A DNA stretch of 64,000 bases from Streblospio benedicti (taxonomy: Eukaryota; Annelida; Polychaeta; Spionida; Spionidae): positions 12,754,072-12,818,071 of the forward strand of contig CM032663.1 of the NCBI GenBank assembly GCA_019095985.1, written 5' to 3'. The notes beneath the pieces are model-generated. The model worked only from the letters and a program-made list of their open reading frames with translations. It made no database searches and had not been told where the DNA came from. Shown here piece after piece: positions 50,701 through 64,000 of the stretch (its first letter is position 1; each line of letters begins with the position of its first letter). The position numbers and the translations under genes are program-made.

Positions 50701-53408
50701 ATATCTAGTAACGTTAAATCTTTGTAGTATACCAGCTGTCACCAAAGGGAGGTCATTATGAACAAAAATAAAATAATCCTACTTTAAGCTTAACTGTGAG
50801 TTTCAATTGACATCGATTGTAAAATGTTATGTTGTCAAATTCGGCTTCATTGCATAACATTATGTTTTCATCTTCAATAACTGGGTATAACATGCTTAGG
50901 GCAAAACAAGATTTCAATCAAGATGTGATCTTTTCATCAAGGCTAGATCTTGTTACATTGAGTATTGGTTTTGATTGGACAACCAGACCCAATCATGCAT
51001 CTGCATGGGCTGTTCCCTTGTAAAATATCAGACATAATTGATACTTGAATCATACTTGAATACAGAAATCATCACCTGTAAGCATGATAGTTATGTACTT
51101 ATCTATTTTATTCTAAAAGTTGCCCCGTGATCATTTCTTTGCTAAATCAATGACAAAACCAAGCAAGGATGTTGTGGGTGTCTGGTGTTTTAAATCATTA
51201 AAATAACGACACTCAAATATCTAAGTGAGAAACAATTTGAGAATCAATATTTTTGTAGAGCAAAGACATGGTAGGAGTAGATTATGCAGTTTAGTGAAAT
51301 GATAGCTAATGCCTATACTAATTAAGTAATTAAAACTGTTACTTAGCTATTACATTTTATGTTATTGTTTCTTCAGATATCAAGTGTAGGTGTTAATAAA
51401 ATTCTGCAATACCAGTCACAGTAGGGCAATGCAATTTATATATCGTGAACTGAAATATGAAACAAATTGAAGCAATACAACACCAAGAGCTAGATTATAG
51501 TGGTTTTATTCGAGCAGACCAGTGAAGCAAGATTATGCTGTCAAAAGCTGTTTCCATGAGAGGTGGTTAATCATACGTTAATCGTAAAAAATGTAATACA
51601 ACATGTGTTGATATGATAGTCTCGATTTTCGTTGCAAAGGAAAAATTAGATATATAGATGTGGAATCTGATGGAAACGTGTCAATCTGTTATATGGTAGC
51701 CGAGGAGGCTATTCATACATTTATTAAATCTTGCAGGGCATAATAACTCATTAATGACAGAAAAAATAGATATAATGCTTTTTTGTCAGTCATCAATATT
51801 TCACAGCAAAATTATCTGAAATTTTAGTACAGCAGACAAATGTACCAAGATTGTCTGGGGTAAAGTTTTCATGTGAGCAAGTAAATCATTATGGTCGGTG
51901 CTCAAAATACTTGATCTGATCTCAATAACAAGTACTGCTTAGTAAATACAGTACAAACGGTGATAAGCCTGCTTAGACACTTTGGGGTTGTTGTATGCCT
52001 CGTCAATAAATTATTGGTTGTTAGAAGAAAGCACTCCTACTCAGTTTGATTAATTGTGTCATTGTTGAATTCTGTTGTTATGAATAATCTATGAAAGCAT
52101 GTTCTGTTAGAGCCCTAACAGTTGCAATTTTTAAACTTGATTAATATGTTGATTTTTGTTCATCTTTTGCTTACATTAATCTTCAAAAAACAATATGATC
52201 TATTAAAGTGTAATAATTTATTCTTTGATTTCATGCAATCAACCAAATTCATAACCGCTTTATTTTCCCAAATAGGCTTTTGGTTTTCAGAAACATTGGG
52301 GGACAATCAGTCTTCTGGAGCTGACATATTTAAAACCCCAATGTTTCAAAGGCCTATCTTGTTGATCTGTTTGTGTGAAGAATCATATAAATTTTACTAA
52401 AACAGACACTTAAACATTGGACAGCCAACTTATCCGTAGCTCCTTCATAAATTTCATATTTAATTGAAAGCCCATATGTTAGTAGATATATGATTCAGAA
52501 TATCGAACAAGGTTGAATAAGTCAACGAACAAACGTTAACAGCAACTGAGCTGTCACTTTCATTCTCCATCGGTACATATTTTTTTATCCATTCTCTTTC
52601 TCTTGTGACAAAGACTGGTGATGATTTATCGCCTGAGGATACTGAGGTAGATTGACAGGTGTCGTCTCAACTCAATGCCGCAGCGACACAGGCTGAAAAC
52701 AGCTAGATGATTTACTCCGACAGTCCTAGAAGTGCTGGATGTTTGGTTTATCTGGCTAATAAGCAAGGTGTCTTGGGACAAAATCCTGTACAGTCTGTTT
52801 CATAGTCAAACTATTTGTTACAATGGATTGTTTAGCAAGTAGTCCCTTGTATGTATGATAGGTTTATACCAATTTTATTACTGCACTGAATGTTTTTCAA
52901 GTGTTGTTATACGTAAAATAAGAATAGTAATGTGATGCTCTAAGAAATGTACCAAAAGTTAGGTGAATAATCATTAGATATTCATCATAAGACTTACTTT
53001 GCTAACAAAAAATACTTAATCCCTGGTTTCCATTGTTGTAGTATTTGAAACGAAGTATAGCAATAAGCCTATGTCATATGACAAATGACCTAGTTTCGCT
53101 CTCTAGAGATATTTGCTAAGTTTAGAATGGTTGGATTTCCAAGATTTTTCAATTGCCAATTGTATTAGAAGCCACTCTTCACAAAGGTTAAATGTTGAGT
53201 ACTTGTCAAAATGACACATGTACCTACATGTACTTACATAAGTTAGACAGCATATATATTACAATGTTTTCTATATTTATATCACCAAGATTTATGTATC
53301 ACTAGACATATGAATCAATATAACTATGAATGATTATGTATATATCGTCATAAAATCTTATCCCCTCCCCAGAAAAGTTTGAAACTCTGTGGTGCTCTCA
53401 AGTCCAGA

Positions 53409-53429
53409 GGGGGGGTTGGGGGGGGGGGG
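53409..53429 (+). repeat. G-rich tract
   Basis: Two long G runs split by TT. G-quadruplex potential; otherwise simple sequence within intron 3. Confidence 0.85.
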
Positions 53430-56400
53430 CGAAGGAAGGTGTAACCACTAAACCCTACTACTAGATCCACCGCTGTGAACACTTTTGGACAAATGAATCA
53501 TAGGCACATTTATATAATATACCATAGCAGTGATTTCTGTATATAAACTGAGGTCCAAATATTTGTGTGTATAGCTTAGGCAGCCTCTAAACAATAGATA
53601 TGGTGGTTCATTTCTTGTACACGAACAAATCCGAGAGACAATCATGAACATATGTTGACAAGGTACAAGGGAAAATGGTGGCATCAGATGGCCTGAGTTT
53701 ACATCTGGTGTACTTTATTGTTCATTTTTGATTCTATGTGCTTTACCAGCCATGTATATGTTTTTTGTATGTTTAGTGGTGTTCTGACACCATGTGTATG
53801 CCAGTTACATACAATTAAATCCAAAGGGTGCACAGGTTTTTAAATGACTTTGTTTTCATTTGTGCCTGCCCAACGTTGCATATCTTGATTTTAGAACTTA
53901 GAATTTTTTAGCCAAATTGTGTATATGATAGAACAACATCAGAAGAAGCCATGTACATGTAGTTACCATGGCAAAACATCATGTTTCAACAAAAATAAAC
54001 AGTAGAGAATGGTATATATAATATTATGAATCTACCTACTGTCACTAATCTTCACTCTATCCTAATAGTTGTTGTTAATAGGAACACACTATTATGGTAT
54101 GTATATATTGCACATATATTGTCAATGTTACTTGACTTTTATGTCACATGCCAGACAGTTGCACCATGTAGCATAAGTGAATTTTGTCACCTGTATTAAA
54201 TTTATATGTATGAAATGAAGTGGACTCTAACCTAACAAAAAATAGATGCTAATTCCATAAATATACATGTCTTGTATTACAGTAGAAATAAAAAAAGAAA
54301 GAAGAGCACTCACATGAAAAAGGGATGTCATTCTCAGTTCAGATATTAGTATGTTAAACACAGAATAGTAATGATTGTTGTGTAAGCCCTTTCCACAAAC
54401 TAGTGCGAGCGTGGTTTCGCTGTATTCCCTATTGGCAGGAATAGCAATATCTTGAATTTTTTTCATTCCTGCTGTGAGACAATATAAGAAAACACATCAA
54501 ATTAGGAAGCTATAATCTTAAAAAAGGAGTATAAACAAAATCTATTTGAAATCTCATTATCACATTATATATCTGTAAAGAAACGGAAAACAAGGATCTA
54601 TAAACAATGGCCATTACATAGACATAACACAGAGCGTGTGATTAATGGCTTTTCTGGGCCTTCAGCAAGAAACTCAATAAGTTATTTGTTGGCCAAAATT
54701 TTTATCTATGTGATGCTTGGAGTTAGTTGGGAAGAAACAGGAGTTTGAGTTTTTATTTGATAATCTTCATTGTGAATGGTTTTGAAATTTGGCACAAAAT
54801 ACAATGTATCATATGTTCACAAAATCAAAACTGTGAAGGTGAAAGTTGTTTAGTAATGTAAATATAAATGCACTGACTAAATGTATAACAATTGACAGTT
54901 CTTTTATTGTGTATGGTATTGTGATGTAGAATTCTAGAAACAATAGATATACATGTACATATACAACATGGTTGTGAGGCATGGAATTAACTTTTTCCTA
55001 ATGCAAAAAAACTCCATAATGAATATATAACATCTTTAAACGCTGAGCTAGGTGTTTTGTATTGATAAATCTATGATAATGATAGGGGAGAAGGTGGTTG
55101 TTAGTTGATGAAAGCCTATTTACATAGTTTGTCCATCAAACAGACGAAAACATAAAAAAGCCATTGGCACAATGCTCAAGTCATATATATGTGTTCAATG
55201 ATGAGTAGGTTTTTTATGAGTGCAACACCCGGAAATTTTGATGTATTTGAGAGTGAATTATTGAGCGAAGCAAAGTCATGGTCAGAAAGCCTTTGTATAT
55301 TTTTCAAACGATCATTTCATTAATTTAAAAATTGGCATAGTAGAAAAGGAAAATAAACAATCTCTAATTTTAAAAGCAAAATAATGGTTGAGAAAAATCT
55401 ATGGGGTTTGTACCCCGTCTGACATTACGAAGGGAGCTAATACTTTCTATAATGTATCGGTTAAACAGCGAAATAAATTTATAGATCTGTTGGTTCAAAC
55501 CAGAAGATGCATCATAATGTGTTTGTGTGCAAGCATCCTCGGTTTTGCTCCAGGTCATTGGTATTTATTTTTCTCGTAAGCTCTTGTATCTTTGAGGCGA
55601 TATTCAAATGCTCTGTAAAATTGATAGTGAAAATAGTACACTGTTTGTGGACAGAGCAGTGTGTAAACACTCGCGGAAATGAATTTATGTGCGTCTGATG
55701 TTCTCTTTCACTCAAATATACACCAGTCTTGCATGTTTCAAATGCCAATGACCTATTATTTCAAACAAGAAACTCAGGCAGAAACTAGAATAAGATATTA
55801 CACAATCATTGTCAAACGAAACCATAAATTTCCCAGTACAAAACTTATACAAACTGTATAAGTCATTGATGGGTGTAGTTTATTAATAATCCTATATTAT
55901 TTTGCCATGTGAAATGTTTCTTGGCTATGAAATTTCATGTAGTATTGGCATAATGATAATCAAAGCTGAAAAATTTGCAAAGTAAAATGCACTAAAATAA
56001 AAAAGTAAAGAATTTAAAGAGAAATGTGAATTATGATTTAGTTGATATGTTCTTCATCAATTGGTGACAAATATATGCCCCTGTGGAAATATCATCTGCT
56101 CATTATTATAATTGTAGATTTAAACATTTGCCACAAGACACAGGAAGTGCTGAATAATTGGTGCTAAAGGCAGACAGACATATTTGTCGTGGACCTCAGT
56201 TCGCTGTAATGATAATGTTTACTGAGCATGTTACAGTATAATATGGATGGTTTTCGCAACCACATATTAGTGTGTGATAATATTTACACTACGAGTTTCA
56301 CTAAAGCGAGTGTAGTGTGATTAAAACCTAGATTTAATGTAACAGCAGTTAACTGGAACTTCCATCTAGATGTTTATACTGGGCTCAAACATTCCAACAT

Positions 56401-56619
56401 TAATAGCAATCAGAATATTTAAAACATTCATCAATGTTTAATTTGTCTTCACTTCAAACGTTTTCGAAATCTTGATGTTTTATACTATAGGTCTAACATG
56501 GAGTCAGGGCCACAAAGTTAAATGAGCTGCAAAATAGCTCTCTGGAAAATAAATTTTAATGGGCAGTGTCAAAATTGAAAACATTTAATTGTCCACAGTT
56601 ATGCAACTATTGTGTGCTG

Positions 56620-56690
56620 CTGCAGCCGAGTGGATAGGGAGTTAGACTTGTCAGCAGAAGGTTGTGGGTTTGATTAACAGTTGGGTTTGG
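56620..56690 (+). mobile_element. tRNA-derived SINE head
   Basis: GCCGAGTGGATAGG (56,625-56,638) fits the tRNA box A of Ser/Leu-type tRNAs, and GGGTTTGATT (56,666-56,675) fits box B at the right distance. The acceptor stem does not close and a T-rich body follows (to about 56,850), so this is a SINE and not a tRNA gene. Confidence 0.6.
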
Positions 56691-57897
56691 TTGTTGGTGT
56701 TGAGCAAACTCATACCTAAAACTGTTGCACATTGTTCCATTGTACTGACTTGTTAATTAGGAACTGGTCATGGGGCTGAAATATTTTGTGAATGATTTGC
56801 ATGGTGCGCTAATTGTGCTTCTGATGCAAGTACGCTAGAAATGATCAAATGATCAACAAGTGTGTTAGTGACCTGGTTCAAATTGTTAAGTCATGAGAAC
56901 AAGCCTTGAATTAAACCTAAAAACCACCACATTTACATGCAATCTACAAATTTTGAAGCTCGTGTCGCAAATAGCATTGAAACTATTGCAGAAAATGTGA
57001 AAATAGCACCTAAAATGACTGGAAGGTACACTTTGATAAAGAGCCAAAAACTGGATCATTTTATTTGCTTCTTATACCTACTGTTAGTTGTGTTAAGTTT
57101 GAACAAAATCAATCCATTTGAATCAGCTGTTATCTGGAGCTGTATAGATACATATACACATATGGATATAGAGACGAAACGAGCAAATGGTTTTATTTCT
57201 CCTTCAGCTGCAGTGGCGGTAAATAATCGTACATTTTGAAATGCTGACATGAAAAATAAATAAACATTGATGTCACAGAAAGATTTCTTTACCACATCAA
57301 AACGAGTGAAACTGCTCGAAGACAAATCAATCAGAGCAGCATAATCTGAAAAAACGAGCCCTCAAAGACAATCGTAAATCAAATAACAGAGACAACATCT
57401 CCAATGCAGCGGTGGTGTCCATCCACCTGAATGGTAATCGATGGTGGAACAACTGCTTGTGGGAGGGTAATGGTTCTGGAGGGTACTAATCATTGAGTTT
57501 ACTGAGCATGGTGGTTTGACATGCATGTGAGCGTGTGAAGAAATCGCAGTGTACTGCTTGGTATGAGAAACTTCCAATTGGCACTATTGCTGTAAGTTAT
57601 AGTGAGCGTGGATGTTGAGCAAACAAAATCTTGAATTATATACTGGTGGGTATAGGTTGGGAATTTCGATTGTTGGCTTTGGTGGATATTATTTACCAGA
57701 TACTGTAATGTCTGTGATATCTCTGTGATATTTGTAATATGTGATAAATATATGCATACTAAACGGAACTGTTTAGTCAAATAATACAGACATACCATTA
57801 GAAAAAGTAAAACACGTACTTTGAGTAAAAAGATGTTGTTAAATAATAAAACCTCAAATTTAGGATTAATTAGGGCTTGCCCAAATAATTTTAATAT

Positions 57898-57923
57898 TTG
57901 ATTGATTGATTGATTGATTGATT
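57898..57923 (+). repeat. (GATT)n microsatellite
   Basis: Six or so units of TTGA/GATT in intron 3. Confidence 0.9.
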
Positions 57924-58954
57924 TTGATAATAAATGATTTTCAAGCAATTGTTGTTTTAGGAAAAGCAAACATTTTCATAAATTTATGAATAATTTATAA
58001 ATAGTAAATTGATAAAGAAATGTATATTCGATACCAGCAATGGCTATCACAAGCAAAAACAAGCATGTTTGCCAATATACAAGTATACATCTTGTATATT
58101 GACTCTCAATATATGTTAATGGGGTAGTTTACAGACAAAACTTTGAAAGTGACCGAAATTATCAATATGGAATTGATTTGCAAGAGAAATTAGAAGTTAA
58201 ATCAATGGGTAAAAATAAAGTGTCTTAGATCAATGAGATATATGATGCATCGTCATGGTTTTAGTAGTAATTTTGATACTAGCATACCGTGTAGCAACGT
58301 CAGTTTGGATTTACTATGATCATTCAAAGCCTATATGTACGTGTATTGCTATCAAACACACATAGCGTATTAACAATGTAATGGGTATACACTGTAAATG
58401 GATTGAGTTCAAATCAAATATTATTAGGCCCAAAATGAGCATGTTGTCACTTTTATTGATCAGCAATTATACTCTGTCAACACTGGTGCACAACTACACA
58501 TGCACGCTGAGTAGTTGTCTACGAAATCGGTGGAGTCATGCAAGTAGAGTTAGTGGCTTAAACGTTAAAGTCATTAATGTATGGTAAATGAGTACCCATG
58601 GCCAGCTAATCATGTGAATTCCAATACGCCAATTAGACTTATGTATGATCATCATGAAATCTTCATTTTATAATTTTTTTAGGATTTCAGTGACTTGTAA
58701 AACATAAAGGAAGTACAGGATGTCCATGTTCTTCCGAACTTTGATAAGTCAATATTCATTTGGTTCAATCAGATTAGTTAAGTTTATAGTTCAAGCTGTA
58801 TTTTGTGCAAATGTTAAACTTATGGTCCCTGGACACCTCCATGGTCATCTGTGGACTACAGTAATGCGTAAATCAATTGTAATGAAGTTAACAGAATAAG
58901 GCAGAATCAGAATAAATCATCGGTATTATGTCAAAATAAGTGCCACATAGCTGT

Positions 58955-59285
58955 ATGTAATGATCGGCCATAAGCGTTAATTTGCATGACGGGTGCCGAT
59001 CAATGGACGCCACTATAGTATCCATTCATTGCACTTTTCACGCATCATTAGTCACCGATCCCGCTGCAAAGTGATTTTGAATGGTGACTGTAATAGATAG
59101 ATATCAGCGAGGCATTAACAGCTGCATTACTGGGATATTGACCCAAGGGCGGCGCAGGTTGCAGGTGAATACTGCTGTATAGCAGCCAATGCACTGGTTC
59201 ATTGACTAGGGAGGGCACAGGAGAACCTTTCCATGTGGACGCCCGCCTTACATTGGACGCCTGGCTTATGTAAACACCGCTTTTT
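58955..59285. other. GC-richer island in intron 3
   Basis: Has GATCGGC/GCCGATC as an inverted pair (58,962-59,001), TTTGCATGA (octamer-like) between the arms, and further CpG-containing phrases (GGGCGGCGCAGG, GGACGCCCGCC). No open frame of note. A candidate regulatory element by composition only. Confidence 0.25.
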
Positions 59286-59370
59286 TATGCTTGTGCACAT
59301 ATACATGTAGGCGGTTTATGAAATCTTGATATTGAAACTGATAAATGTTTGTTTTTTGTCAGTGGAATGT

Positions 59371-59400
59371 GTATTGTATTGTATTGTATTGTATTGTATT
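59371..59400 (+). repeat. (GTATT)6 microsatellite
   Basis: Six perfect pentanucleotide units in intron 3. Confidence 0.95.
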
Positions 59401-62400
59401 GACAACCTGAGTCATTTGCACAAGACCCCTTTATGCTGATAATGCTTATCTATGAAAGGTGTTTGATTTTTTTCTCTGTGTATTGGTTACAGTTTTATGT
59501 TACACCTGTGTAATGAAACAATACAAAGAAAGCGTGGTCATTTTAAAAAGGGATCATCAAGTAACTGTATTCATGGAAACTGTCACTCTACATCTTAAGA
59601 TACTGTATTGAATATTACCACTGAGAAAGATGTGCGAGGCTTGCTCATATCCATCAATATATTATGACATAAAGCAATTAATAGGAGCGTGTGTCATACA
59701 TCCATCTTGGGGCATCGCCTCTACAATCAGCTGACCAATTTGCTTATTAGAAGCTGCCACTCACTCATCATGTACTATTGCCTGCAAGCGGATATAGTCT
59801 GCTTCATAATTAGCTTGCATTGAGCTGTAGCTAGTATCAGTTCGTTTCGCCCCGCATTATTTCCAGGTCATGAGTTTGTTTTGGTTTTCGTTTCTTGTTA
59901 TCGAAGCCATAATGAATGTTCTTATATGTAGAAGTGTAACGTAATTATCTATGTATAATCAAACAAAAACAAACAAAAAAGTATTAGGCGCACTGCATTT
60001 TTAATAAAGCAGCCTATGCATGAACATGCTTGAAGTAACCAATTAATTTGTATCTTGAGAATTTGCACAGTGGATCGTATGTATGCCTGAATCAATCTAG
60101 ATTGTATTTTGCGATCATCTGAAAGAACCTATGAATGTATTATAAGATCTTTTTGAAAAAGACTTCAATAAGGTATGAGGAGAAACCACCTATAGTTTAT
60201 TTCATTTTGGTGTCCATGTTTTACGGGCTGTTTCCAGGTCACGAGCATTGATTTCTGTGGGTCGGGCCACCAAATAATGATCTTATTGAAGCATTGTGTA
60301 TGTCAGGCTGATTCATTAGCATCAATGAGGGTGACCGTCTGTCTTGCTGAGTGCTCAGCATGGTTGGAACGATGTTTCTAATAGCAAACTAGAAAAAGCA
60401 CACAATTGAATAGAATGTAGCTTTGTATATGTTAGTGCGAAGGAAAGAACTTTGAAAAACCAGAGCATAATGTCTTTGGTCATGTGTCGATGATAGACAT
60501 ATGCAATTTTTCCTTTATTTTTTAAACTTAGTCACTTACAGTGATGATTCAAGGCTGTTTTTAAGTAACTGAAGCTTCTTTACCAGAGGTGAAACTGTTG
60601 AATCTATATAAGGGGAAAATGAAGTTGATGCGCCAGTAACATAGTGTGAAATATAGTTGAAAATAAAGCTTTGTCACCAACATTCTAGCATTCTTAACAG
60701 GCATAAAACTGAAGTAGTTGAACAAATACAGCATGATCTAGCTGGCCCTCAAAATAAAAGTAAAAAAAAAGAAACTTCATGGAGACTCATCACTGACTGA
60801 TGACACGTTTTTGCTCAGACACTAATGAGATAATCATGAAGTTATGAATATTGTTCATGGGTCTCTTAAAATTTTAACCTCAAAGTCCCTGCCCTGTCTA
60901 GTTTTCCCTACATGAAAAACCCAACTCAAGTGGTTGTCAACTCATGTGGCTGCATTAGAAAGAAATGTCAAAAGTTTATAATTCCGATAGTTTTAGATGC
61001 TATGCTCAAAACCTGGTGATCATTTCACATGATCGTCATGTGCTGTGTGGCTAACGAAGCCAATCAGCTCACGTGTGGGGCTCATACAACAGCAGTGAAT
61101 CAGTGCAAAGTCAACACTCACAATATCGAGATACACGACTAAATGGCCTTTTTCTGTACTGATCTGTACCTTTGCATTCGTCAAGCTGAAGCCTGGAGCT
61201 GAAGACTAGTGAATTCGAGTGGCACAGTTATAGACAACTACTGCGATATAGATATTGCCATGAAGCTGTTAGAGTAATAAGGTTTTTCTTTATTGCAGAT
61301 TAACTGATACAAAATCACAAGTGATTTTTTTTTGTTCAAAGAATAAAAACGTGCTAATGCAATGAATTTTGATGGAACATTTCTTTCCTTGGAATGTAAA
61401 AATTGCCACAAGATTAAACAGCTGTTATTTATCAACCCAACTTGTATTGAAGAACTTTAGGTGATCCCTAGTAAACTATCAATAGAGCCTTTACCATATA
61501 TCAATCCAACTCATCTGCTGTGTAAAGATTCAAAGATCCGTTTTTGACTGAACTTCGTGGCTTGGAAGAAAACTTTGTCCGGTAGACGCTATTGAGCACT
61601 TGAAAATACAATAAACATTGATCTGAAGGTGTGAAAGAAGTGCATAAGATTTGTCTTCACGTAAACATTTACAGAAGTGCGCAAGTCCAGATCCTGTCAT
61701 TGAATAAAAAATTGACATCAAGAGTTATTTAGCTCAGACTATTGTATTGAATATAACAATATGAACCAGGTAGACACATCCATGTAAATTTGTAAGGTGG
61801 AAATCATGACAGTCTGCATTAATATGACTTTGTAACAATTACAAATTATAGAGCAGTATTCTGTATGCACAAAATGATAAAATGCCCAAGTAGCGGTACC
61901 ACGCAAGCAGCATACAATTTTCAATAAGCCCTGAACCAAGTAATGACACACGCTGTTTTTACGCCTATGATGACCTACCTCAATGACCTACATCAGATGA
62001 TTACTGCGTTGGCGGTTTTGCTGTAATAGAATTACTGTAATGCACTACGCAGCAGCATCTTTATCAATAATTGCTAGGATTAGCAGGTGACTGGGTGTAG
62101 CGTTGGCAACGCTTTTTAACAGTAGTGATATATCTAAGTTAGAGATTTGTTTGTCCAAATTTATATAATAAGATGAATTTTGGACGTTGTAGCAAAAACA
62201 AAAGAAAGAACACTGCGGGCTACCACTGATAGATATTTACTACTTCTAAAATAATTTCAAATCAGTCTGGTATCCATGCAAACGATCAGTGTTTGAAATC
62301 TGTACATATGATAACACCATATTGGCATGCATATTGATGACGAAGCACAAGTCAAGTGGTACTGCATATCATGAGGAAATGGCTTGTAAGGGCATTTGTA

Positions 62401-63189
62401 TTACAGTCCATCCAAACAATGAACACGCACCTTATTAATAACCCATGCTACACTGGAAACAAGGTCTGCTGTATTGTCCACATGTACACCCTATTTGTAC
62501 CAAAGCATTGATTTTAAGTGGGTTGCATAAATTTTTATGAAGTTAGTTTGTCTGAATTCGACAGTTGCCAAAGCTATTGAGCAATGGTAGGGCAGGGCAA
62601 TGGGCAATGGCAGGGGATAATTTTCAATGATTGTAACTGTTTATATAGATTTATAAAAAAATTATATAGTATCTAGGAACATGGAGTATTTACATTTTCC
62701 CTCTTCGCCCAGACAACATAAAACAAGCGGGATTTTGCATGTGAAATGGTAATCCAAGTTGAGAGTTTTCATTTCTTCCACTTGAAATGGATATATGCTC
62801 TCTAATTCTAATATCTTTTTCAATTTTGTTTTCTTTACAATGCTATCATGGCATAGATCTGTAAGGTTTGCCTTCTATGAACTGTATGGAGAGTATTCTC
62901 GGCAATATTGATATGACTGCTTTTATGACATTGGCTTAAATAAAGGCATTAACTCATTAACCTATGGTCCCACATGCACTTCGCCCTTTCTCTCATAGAA
63001 AATCAAAAATCCGAACTCATGACCTAGTCTCCTTGCACTTGGCCAGTATACATACATAATACAGAAGCTCAACGAGTGCAGAATCCGGATAATGTTAAGT
63101 AGAAGCCTATAAAACTTGTATGCTGCTGTAGTATCTGCCCTATCTGGCCGGGTCAGCTAAGGTCCACACCTTAGCAAATTTCCTGCCAG

Positions 63190-63310
63190 GAAATTAGGAG
63201 GAAAGCTCCAAAAGCGGGTGAGGTGGCTGTGGTGGGTGGTGAGGGCGTCCAAGGCAGAGGCCAACACAGCGGCTGGCAGACCGCTGGCAGATCGGCTGTA
63301 CGCAATTCTT
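63190..63310 (+). other. Candidate exon (splice-like borders, GC-rich)
   Basis: TTTCCTGCCAG borders the left side and GTAAGT the right side of a 121-nt GC-rich stretch that is open in two frames. One reads KLQKRVRWLWWVVRAS, then KAEANTAAGRPLADRLYAIL; the other (phase 0 from the IS1 exon) reads EIRRKAPKAGEVAVVGG. Neither resembles the expected IS2 segment, and the vertebrate exon there is about 140 nt. It may be an alternative exon, an exon of another transcript or chance. Confidence 0.25.
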
Positions 63311-63769
63311 GTAAGTTGCATTTATGCCCTGTGTGTCTCATTTGATTATCATGTCAACCCCAGCCCAGCTCCTTGGCAGCATTGTAGTACTTTATCAAGT
63401 TCTTGGGCAGTGCAAGGTAGTAGAATGCTGATTATGCATAATGTTTTTGAGCTTTAATGTTTGAAATCTTGTGTGCAGCAGCCATATACCAAAGATGAAT
63501 CATATTGTCCAAAGCGCACATAAGTTCCCCTTTTGGTGTGTACCTTACGCAAGTGTCCTTAGAATTAATGTACACTAAAGCAAGTCCACTTGTGACTCAT
63601 ATACATTAAATCGAGTTCCCTTCACACCCGTGCAGCGTGTGTTTAGGCGGTCAAGGGCCACTACATTCACAGTGGTACGAATGTGTACATACCATGTATA
63701 CACACACTGGAGTGGTCACCTCTCCTGGACGGAGATAAGCCCTCTTGTGCAGGGTGTGGGGTGTCGGGA

Positions 63770-63990
63770 GATGAAGTGACCCCTGGTTGGGTGTTGGATC
63801 TGATGAGTGGATGTTGTGGTCATCTTGATATGTTTGCTGATCTGTGTCACGTGTGTATCAATGGATAAATAGATTAGTCAGTTGGTCATTGGAATAAGTG
63901 ACCAGCGGTTGGGTGTGGGGCCGAATGTGTGGCTGTTGTGGGTAGTGTTATGTGTTTGTCCATGGTGTTTGGTCATCATTGTTTATTGAT
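63770..63990 (+). repeat. Imperfect tandem repeat, G/T-rich
   Basis: AAGTGACC, then GGTTGGGTGT and a TGTGG(T/C)TGTTGTGG-like phrase occur at about 63,774 and again at about 63,896, so a unit of about 122 bases seems to be repeated with many mismatches. It may continue past the window. Confidence 0.4.
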
Positions 63991-64000
63991 GTCAACTGGT

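Larger units (their letters stand above)
40839..64000 (+). other. CaV1 intron 3 (start; at least most of 23 kb)
   Basis: Begins GTAAGT after the IS1 exon. No acceptor followed by the expected IS2 sequence was found before the window ends. The stretch is AT-rich and holds a CTGGATCTG repeat (40,876), pogo-like termini (44,215 and 46,620), a SINE head (56,620), microsatellites (57,898 and 59,371) and a weak exon-like segment (63,190). Otherwise I see no gene in it. Confidence 0.75.

Noticed and set aside
40839-64000. The expected next CaV1 exon (IS2, KVEY..F in vertebrates)
   Set aside because: No stretch with this wording and a matching acceptor was found; it probably lies beyond the window.

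Overview
This window is nuclear DNA of an animal. Genes are split by long, AT-rich GT-AG introns, one intron is of the minor AT-AC class, and the sequence carries tRNA-derived SINEs, MITE-like inverted-repeat elements and a Harbinger relic. The frequent ACATGTA motifs and the two recognised genes suit a marine invertebrate (lower deuterostome or lophotrochozoan), but I cannot name the species.

Two protein-coding genes are recognisable, placed head to head. At the left edge, on the minus strand, lies the first coding exon of DCP1, the mRNA-decapping activator (1190-1318); the rest of the gene runs off the left end. From about 13.5 kb to the right end, on the plus strand, lies the 5' end of an L-type voltage-gated calcium channel alpha-1 gene (CaV1, CACNA1C/D/S-like). 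It has a CpG-rich promoter and 5' UTR (13,540-14,205), a tiny first coding exon (14,206-14,224), a 501-nt exon for the cytoplasmic N-terminus (18,801-19,301), and a 106-nt exon for transmembrane segment IS1 (40,733-40,838). The next channel exon was not found and probably lies beyond 64 kb. The 21.4-kb intron between the last two exons has ATATCCTT at its start, TTCCTTAAC as branch point and AC at its end, so it is a textbook U12-type AT-AC intron.

The two genes do different jobs, but their adjacency is notable. In human, DCP1B lies beside CACNA1C and DCP1A beside CACNA1D in the same divergent orientation. The pair here therefore looks like the unduplicated ancestral arrangement.

The 12 kb between the genes is repeat-rich: a decayed PIF/Harbinger transposase end (2693-3202), pogo-like termini, CTGGATCTG-ended repeats, a 2.4-kb tandem duplication (5871-10,833) with microsatellites, a tRNA-Met-like SINE head (about 12,020) and a 520-bp TIR element (12,547-13,067). 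The introns are AT-rich and sparser in repeats. Beyond this the introns hold no gene that I can support; weak exon-like or GC-richer islands are listed as candidates only.
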